Shown piece by piece: positions 1-2,717 of a stretch of 5,191 nucleotides of DNA; position 1 is the stretch's first letter; every line of letters starts with the position of its first letter. The notes below the pieces were generated by a model. It was given only the letters and a program-made list of their open reading frames with translations. It was not told the origin of the DNA and searched no databases. Origin of the DNA: Bacteroidales bacterium (lineage in GTDB: Bacteria > Bacteroidota > Bacteroidia > Bacteroidales > WCHB1-69); contig JAISRU010000279.1 of NCBI GenBank assembly GCA_031273515.1, positions 1-5,191 of the forward strand. The letters are read 5' to 3'. The position numbers were made by a program, and so were the translations under genes.

Positions 1-198
1 GGAATAAATGTCCCCGTATTGCGCAACTATACTTATACGTTTAAAGGAAATTATCGTTTACCTGTCAATGCAGGCGACCCAATTAATCATGCGCAGGAAC
101 ATTCGGTAGAGAATTTTGATAATCTGATGGTTGTTTATTGGCTTCAGGACGTCGTTACCAAAGAAGTTTATCAGTCAGGAAAGGCAGATTGTGTTCCT
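1..198 (+). other. C-terminal end of an Omp28-like domain (within the first CDS)
   Basis: About 64 codons precede the first B-repeat. They read as two beta-strand segments, one aromatic (NYTYTFKGNYRLP) and one hydrophobic (NLMVVYWLQD), followed by TKEVYQSGKADC. Ending on a V-x-x-V-x-D-x-x-T-K-E-V-x-Q pattern is typical of Omp28-related outer-membrane proteins of Bacteroidota, where this domain often precedes a sorting tail. Only the end of the domain is visible, so the assignment comes from pattern memory and was not tested against a profile. Confidence 0.55.
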
Positions 199-1770
199 GA
201 TACCTTTCTTGTTTCTGTTATGGCAAACGATCCTTTGGGCGGCAACGTTTGGGGAGGCGGAGATTATCGGAATAACACAGAGGTAACGCTGGCGGCGTCC
301 GCCAATTACGGTTATACATTCGCAAACTGGACAAGCAACGGGACTGAACTTTCCACAAACGACGTATTCACCTTTACCGTTACCATGGATACTGTTATTA
401 TGGCTAACTTTATTCCCGATACATTTTCCATTGCCGCTTCTCCAAACGATCCTTTATTCGGCAGCGTTTGGGGAGGCGGAGATTATCCGTACAATGCACA
501 GGCTACATTGACGGCTATTCCAAATCAAGGTTATCAATTTGTACAATGGACAAGCAACGGAATGACAATTTCGAACCAAAATCCATTTGTTTTCACGGTA
601 ACGACAGACATTGTTCTGGTTGCTGAGTTTGCATTGGATACCTTTACTGTTTTTGTTTCGGTAAACGATCCTTTTGGAGGAAGCGTTTCGGGAGGAGGAG
701 ATTATACGTACAATACACCGATAACGCTGACGGCGATCGCCAATCCGGGATATGAATTTGTAAACTGGACAAGTAATGGGATTGTGATTTCGACCGACAA
801 TATATTTAATTTTACGGTAACGGGAGATAGTCTGATATGGGCAAATTTCAAAGAAGAAGGAAAATTGATTGTTCTCGTTACTGCCAATAATCCGTTGTAC
901 GGTTCGATTACAGGCGACGGAAATTATTTAGATTCTGCACAGGTAACACTAACGGCGAACGCCAATCCGGGATATGTATTTATGAACTGGACAAGCAATG
1001 GAAATGTAATTTCTGCTGATAATCCGTTTAGTTTTACGATAACGGGAGATACCATCTTCGTTGCCCATTTTGCCATTGCTGTTACTGTTTCCGTTTCGGC
1101 GAATAATGTTTATGGTTTGGTGGAAGGAGGTGGAACTTATCCTCAGAACGCACAGGCGACAGTTACTGCCATTGCAAATCAGGATTATGTTTTTGTGAAT
1201 TGGACAAGCAACGGACTTGTTATTTCGACCGATAATCCGTTTGTGTTTACGGTAACGGAAGATACTGCATTTGTTGCCAATTTTGCGACTGCTTTTACTG
1301 TTACTGTTTCGGTCAATGATACTTTATACGGTTCGGTTTCGGGAGATGGAGATTATCCGTACAATGCGCCGGTGATATTGACAGCTACTGCAAACGACGG
1401 ATATGCTTTTGAGAATTGGACAAGCGGTGGAGTTATTATTTCAAATGCCAATCCGTTTGTGTTTATAGTAACAGGGGATACAGCAATTGTTGCCAATTTT
1501 GCGACTAATGTCAGTATCACAGAAGCAGACAACACAAACAATACGATAGTTCTTTATCCCAATCCCGCTCAGGACAGACTAACAATAAGCGGATTATCGG
1601 GCAGTGAGGACATTCTTTTGACAGACATCAGCGGTCGAACACTATATACATATACAGTCAATGGAGAAGCAGAGATACAGATACCGGTCAGCAATCTGGC
1701 GAGGGGGATGTATTTTGTGAGAATAAGTACGACAACGAAAGTAAAAACAATGAAGATAGTAAAGGAATAA
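1..1770 (+). CDS. T9SS-exported multi-repeat surface protein, 5'-truncated by the window
   Basis: The reading frame is open from base 1 (first codons read G-I-N-V-P-V) and ends at TAA 1768-1770, so the true start is upstream. The TTG at 19 is only the first start-like codon in the window and is probably internal. Numbering from that TTG, residues 1-58 resemble the C-terminal end of Omp28-like domains (YTYTFKGNYRLP, then NLMVVYWLQD and TKEVYQS). Residues 61-497 are six divergent InlB B-repeats, each with a GGG/GDG-x-Y turn, a G-Y-x-F-x-x-W-T-S-x-G core and a closing V-x-A-x-F strand. Residues 508-583 are a Por-secretion type A sorting domain (VLYPNPAQDRLTI; LARGMYFVRI). Inference: the protein crosses the outer membrane through T9SS and is anchored or released after the tail is removed. 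Its ligand and enzymatic activity, if any, are unknown. A role in adhesion is plausible from the repeats but unproven. Confidence 0.9.
   Translation, partial: GINVPVLRNYTYTFKGNYRLPVNAGDPINHAQEHSVENFDNLMVVYWLQDVVTKEVYQSGKADCVPDTFLVSVMANDPLGGNVWGGGDYRNNTEVTLAASANYGYTFANWTSNGTELSTNDVFTFTVTMDTVIMANFIPDTFSIAASPNDPLFGSVWGGGDYPYNAQATLTAIPNQGYQFVQWTSNGMTISNQNPFVFTVTTDIVLVAEFALDTFTVFVSVNDPFGGSVSGGGDYTYNTPITLTAIANPGYEFVNWTSNGIVISTDNIFNFTVTGDSLIWANFKEEGKLIVLVTANNPLYGSITGDGNYLDSAQVTLTANANPGYVFMNWTSNGNVISADNPFSFTITGDTIFVAHFAIAVTVSVSANNVYGLVEGGGTYPQNAQATVTAIANQDYVFVNWTSNGLVISTDNPFVFTVTEDTAFVANFATAFTVTVSVNDTLYGSVSGDGDYPYNAPVILTATANDGYAFENWTSGGVIISNANPFVFIVTGDTAIVANFATNVSITEADNTNNTIVLYPNPAQDRLTISGLSGSEDILLTDISGRTLYTYTVNGEAEIQIPVSNLARGMYFVRISTTTKVKTMKIVKE
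199..1509 (+). repeat. Six tandem InlB-type B-repeats (coding)
   Basis: The units begin at 199, 418, 637, 862, 1081 and 1294 and encode 73, 73, 75, 73, 71 and 72 residues. Each has the core N/Q-W-T-S-N/G-G, the Trp codons falling at 328, 547, 766, 988, 1201 and 1417. Each ends in an A-x-F strand followed by a short joint (IPDTF, ALDTF, KEEGK, AIAVT, ATAFT). The first three joints keep D-T-F and the later ones have lost it. Similarity is clear at DNA level too (TGGACAAGCAACGG recurs), so the array should be prone to copy-number change by recombination. Family members form small beta-grasp modules that extend surface proteins away from the cell. Confidence 0.88.
1540..1767 (+). other. T9SS type A C-terminal sorting domain (coding)
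   Basis: The last 76 residues follow an Asn/Thr-rich linker (ITEADNTNN) and contain the three hallmark blocks in order: LYPNPAQDRLTI, ILLTDISGRTLYT, and LARGMYFVRI followed by a basic end (KVKTMKIVKE). In known T9SS clients this folded tail directs the protein through the outer-membrane translocon and is then cleaved by the PorU sortase. The domain is intact and ends directly at the stop codon. Confidence 0.93.
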
Positions 1771-1776
1771 ACAAGA

Positions 1777-1821
1777 ATTGTCTTGAACTGTGATTAATCT
1801 GATTAAATGATTGACATGATT
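1777..1821 (+). repeat. Left copy of the outer inverted repeat (GATTAA-rich)
   Basis: This 45-base tract starts 7 bases after the stop of the first gene. It matches the reverse complement of 2450-2493 with one extra T and two substitutions, including a perfect 22-base core (1791-1812 against 2459-2480). Internally it repeats a GATTAA/TGATT theme. It opens with ATTGTCT, as does the CAGGATT tract at 1947. Confidence 0.85.
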
Positions 1822-1837
1822 ATTTAATTGCAAATTG

Positions 1838-1873
1838 GAGCGCATTCCGTAGGAATGCATCGCTCGGTAGAAA
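1838..1873 (+). repeat. REP-like hairpin unit, class A1, with GGTAGAAA tail
   Basis: GCATTCC (1842-1848) and GGAATGC (1852-1858) form a perfect 7-bp stem around a GTA loop. Past a 3-base bulge the pairing continues (GAGC 1838-1841 with GCTC 1862-1865). Seven bases after the inner stem comes the octamer GGTAGAAA (1866-1873). The stem is not followed by a T-run, so it is a poor intrinsic terminator, although it could protect the 3' end of the upstream transcript. Confidence 0.75.
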
Positions 1874-1894
1874 CAAACGATAAAGAAGCATCTC

Positions 1895-1914
1895 TGCATG
1901 CCGTCAGGTATGCA
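1895..1914 (+). repeat. REP-like hairpin, class A2, without tail octamer
   Basis: TGCATGCC pairs with GGTATGCA around a GTCA loop, with one G-T wobble. Like A1 it is followed by ATC after the right arm, giving ATGCATC in both, so the two look like diverged copies in the same orientation about 54 bases apart. The GGTAGAAA octamer is missing here. Confidence 0.6.
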
Positions 1915-1919
1915 TCCTT

Positions 1920-1949
1920 GTTCACTTGTTTACTCGTTCACTGTTTATT
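1920..1949 (+). repeat. Short tandem repeat, GTTCACT/GTTTACT type
   Basis: Four consecutive units read GTTCACTT, GTTTACTC, GTTCACT and GTTTATT, a 7-8-base period with C/T alternation at the fourth position. The tract is non-coding. Confidence 0.65.
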
Positions 1950-1995
1950 GTCTGAATCAGGATTTTCAGGATTTCAGGATTAGCAGGATTGTCTG
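1947..1995 (+). repeat. CAGGATT tandem tract bounded by ATTGTCTG direct repeats
   Basis: CAGGATT occurs four times (1958, 1967, 1975, 1984) with 8-9-base spacing. The tract is bracketed by identical octamers ATTGTCTG at 1947-1954 and 1988-1995. The opening ATTGTCTGAA also begins the right copy of the outer inverted repeat, read on the minus strand from 2493. Confidence 0.75.
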
Positions 1996-2012
1996 CGGAA
2001 GAGGAAAACCAC

Positions 2013-2044
2013 TTGTCCCGTTAGGGACAAAATGTTGGTAGAAA
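2013..2044 (+). repeat. REP-like hairpin unit, class B1 (plus orientation), with GGTAGAAA tail
   Basis: TTGTCCC and GGGACAA form a 7-bp stem around a GTTA loop (2013-2030). GGTAGAAA follows at 2037-2044. The stretch 2014-2044 matches the reverse complement of 2316-2346 at 29 of 31 positions. One of the two differences lies in the loop and the other in the spacer. Confidence 0.85.
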
Positions 2045-2068
2045 ATGGAGAATGTCAAACACCCGCCA

Positions 2069-2100
2069 CCGTCCCGTCAGGGACGGAATGTGGCATGAAA
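2069..2100 (+). repeat. REP-like hairpin unit, class C1 (plus orientation), degenerate tail
   Basis: CCGTCCC and GGGACGG form a perfect 7-bp stem around GTCA (2069-2086). The next bases, through GCATGAAA at 2093-2100, look like a decayed form of the spacer plus GGTAGAAA tail seen in class B. The hairpin is the exact reverse complement of 2277-2294. Confidence 0.75.
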
Positions 2101-2101
2101 C

Positions 2102-2228
2102 AGATGGATATTGAGCCTGCTGAAATAATGTCAAAACAAAAAAGCGGGATATGGTTGCACAATACATTGAATTTCTGAAAAAAATTGACGTTGAATATGA
2201 TGAACGATATGTTTTCAAGCAACAAGCA
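2102..2228. other. Central unique segment of the repeat mosaic, no confident gene
   Basis: These 127 bases lie between the plus-oriented and minus-oriented repeat copies and show no internal repeat that I can see. Two short open stretches occur in different frames: ATG 2104 gives about 24 codons, and ATG 2151 gives a frame whose second half is translated from the flanking repeats. Neither has a recognisable motif or a convincing ribosome binding site. It may be the remains of a decayed gene or simply spacer DNA. Confidence 0.4.
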
Positions 2229-2250
2229 ACAAGGGGTTTCAACCCCTTGT
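2229..2250. repeat. Perfect 9-bp hairpin, ACAAGGGGT/ACCCCTTGT
   Basis: The arms 2229-2237 and 2242-2250 are perfectly complementary around a TTCA loop. The stem sequence differs from the GTCCC hairpins, so it appears to be a separate palindrome class. No T-run follows on the plus strand, and none occurs just left of it for the minus strand, so it does not resemble a classical terminator. Confidence 0.7.
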
Positions 2251-2276
2251 CAAGTCGGTGGAATCGCCGTCACAGT

Positions 2277-2294
2277 CCGTCCCTGACGGGACGG
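2277..2294 (-). repeat. REP-like hairpin, class C2 (minus orientation)
   Basis: CCGTCCC and GGGACGG pair around TGAC. Read on the minus strand it is identical over all 18 bases to the hairpin at 2069-2086, and the next seven minus-strand bases still agree at most positions. The GGTAGAAA tail is not recognisable. Confidence 0.75.
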
Positions 2295-2315
2295 CACAAA
2301 AGAACTGTTGTGATG

Positions 2316-2346
2316 TTTCTACCAACATATTGTCCCTGACGGGACA
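2316..2346 (-). repeat. REP-like hairpin unit, class B2 (minus orientation), with GGTAGAAA tail
   Basis: On the plus strand, TTTCTACC (2316-2323) precedes a TGTCCC/GGGACA stem with a TGAC loop (2331-2346). On the minus strand this is hairpin, 7-base spacer and GGTAGAAA, the same layout as B1, from which it differs at only two of 31 positions. Confidence 0.85.
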
Positions 2347-2371
2347 GGACTGTTATAGCAATGATATCCCA

Positions 2372-2424
2372 CGTCATCCTGCTTTTTCCCTAGCGACACG
2401 GCAGGGTGGGGACTTACAATGACG
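2372..2424. repeat. Imperfect nested inverted repeat (CGTCAT...ATGACG)
   Basis: CGTCAT (2372-2377) pairs with ATGACG (2419-2424), and the adjoining CCTGC (2378-2382) with GCAGG (2401-2405). Unpaired bases on the right side make the fold asymmetric. It could be a small decayed element, but the arms are short. Confidence 0.4.
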
Positions 2425-2447
2425 GCATGGGTATTTATGTCCGCACG
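2417..2447 (+). repeat. Direct repeat, copy 1 (CAATGACGGC...GTCCGCA)
   Basis: This matches 2501-2531 at 27 of 31 positions with no gaps, at a start-to-start distance of 84 bases. It sits just left of the right arm of the outer inverted repeat, so the two copies flank that arm. Confidence 0.8.
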
Positions 2448-2449
2448 AA

Positions 2450-2493
2450 AATCATGTTAATCATTTAATCAGATTAATCAGAGTTCAGACAAT
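2450..2493 (-). repeat. Right copy of the outer inverted repeat (GATTAA-rich)
   Basis: The reverse complement of 1777-1821, with one single-base gap and two substitutions. Read on the minus strand it begins ATTGTCTGAAC. The paired arms enclose all the hairpin units. The bases just outside the two arms (ending AAGA on the left, starting GGCG on the right) show no target-site duplication. Confidence 0.85.
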
Positions 2494-2500
2494 GGCGACG

Positions 2501-2531
2501 CAATGACGGCGTGGGTATTTGCGTCCGCAGG
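2501..2531 (+). repeat. Direct repeat, copy 2 (CAATGACGGC...GTCCGCA)
   Basis: Second copy of the 31-base sequence at 2417, lying outside the outer inverted repeat. The four differences include a two-base change (AT to GC) near the end. It marks the right edge of the recognisable repeat mosaic. AT-rich leader DNA for the next gene begins after it. Confidence 0.8.
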
Positions 2532-2550
2532 TAATTTTCACAATCAAGCT

Positions 2551-2582
2551 TTTCAATTTTCAATTATTTTGTTGTACTTTTG
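2551..2582 (+). promoter_or_regulatory. Candidate Bacteroidota promoter, distal (TACTTTTG)
   Basis: TACTTTTG at 2575-2582 fits the Bacteroidota -7 consensus TAnnTTTG. A TTTC at 2551-2554 lies 20 bases upstream, close to the TTTG expected in the -33 region but with one mismatch. Transcription would start near 2588-2591, giving a leader of about 70 bases before the peptidase gene. Confidence 0.5.
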
Positions 2583-2594
2583 CATCAGTCCTTT

Positions 2595-2622
2595 TTTGGA
2601 GGGGACGAGTATTATATTTTTG
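2595..2622 (+). promoter_or_regulatory. Candidate Bacteroidota promoter, proximal (TATTTTTG)
   Basis: TATTTTTG at 2615-2622 also fits TAnnTTTG, with TTTG at 2595-2598. The 16-base gap is shorter than the usual 19-21. If used, the leader would be only about 30 bases. It is an alternative to, or could act in tandem with, the distal box at 2575. Confidence 0.35.
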
Positions 2623-2660
2623 TATTTCATTTAAGTTAAACGATAAAAAAGAAAATTGAG

Positions 2661-2717
2661 ATGAAGAAATTAATGTTTTTAGTTGTATGTTTAGTCCCTT
2701 GTGTTGTTGGACTGACT
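2661..2717 (+). other. Signal peptide of the tricorn-like protease
   Basis: The first 19 residues are a short basic start (MKK), a hydrophobic core (LMFLVVCLVPCVVGL) and Thr before Q20. Cleavage before Q20 is inferred from the Q-E-T-R-L-L-R-F-P start shared by relatives. Cys10 and Cys14 lie inside the core, but neither is in a good lipobox, so a soluble periplasmic protein is more likely than a lipoprotein. Confidence 0.75.

Noticed and set aside
19..21. TTG as the real start of the first gene
   Set aside because: The frame is open to base 1, the preceding codons read as normal protein, and the domain at the start is clearly cut, so the gene begins upstream.
1838..1865. Intrinsic terminator of the first gene
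   Set aside because: The stem is strong but is followed by GGTAGAAACAAA and not a T-run, and the same layout recurs as a repeat family.
1642..1899. Minus-strand 85-codon open frame over the end of the first gene
   Set aside because: It overlaps the intact sorting domain antisense and extends into repeat DNA, with no motif.
2021..2242. Minus-strand 73-codon open frame in the intergenic region
   Set aside because: Much of it crosses hairpin repeats on the complementary strand, and the composition is not protein-like.
2151..2339. Plus-strand 62-codon open frame starting MVAQYIEFLKK
   Set aside because: Its second half is a translation of the C2 and B2 hairpin repeats, it has no good ribosome binding site and I recognise no family. 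At most it is part of a gene remnant.
2013..2346. CRISPR array
   Set aside because: The hairpin units are few, unevenly spaced and in both orientations. There are no regular spacers and no cas genes in view.
1777..2493. Complete insertion sequence with terminal inverted repeats
   Set aside because: The outer arms resemble terminal repeats, but there is no transposase between them and no target-site duplication outside them.
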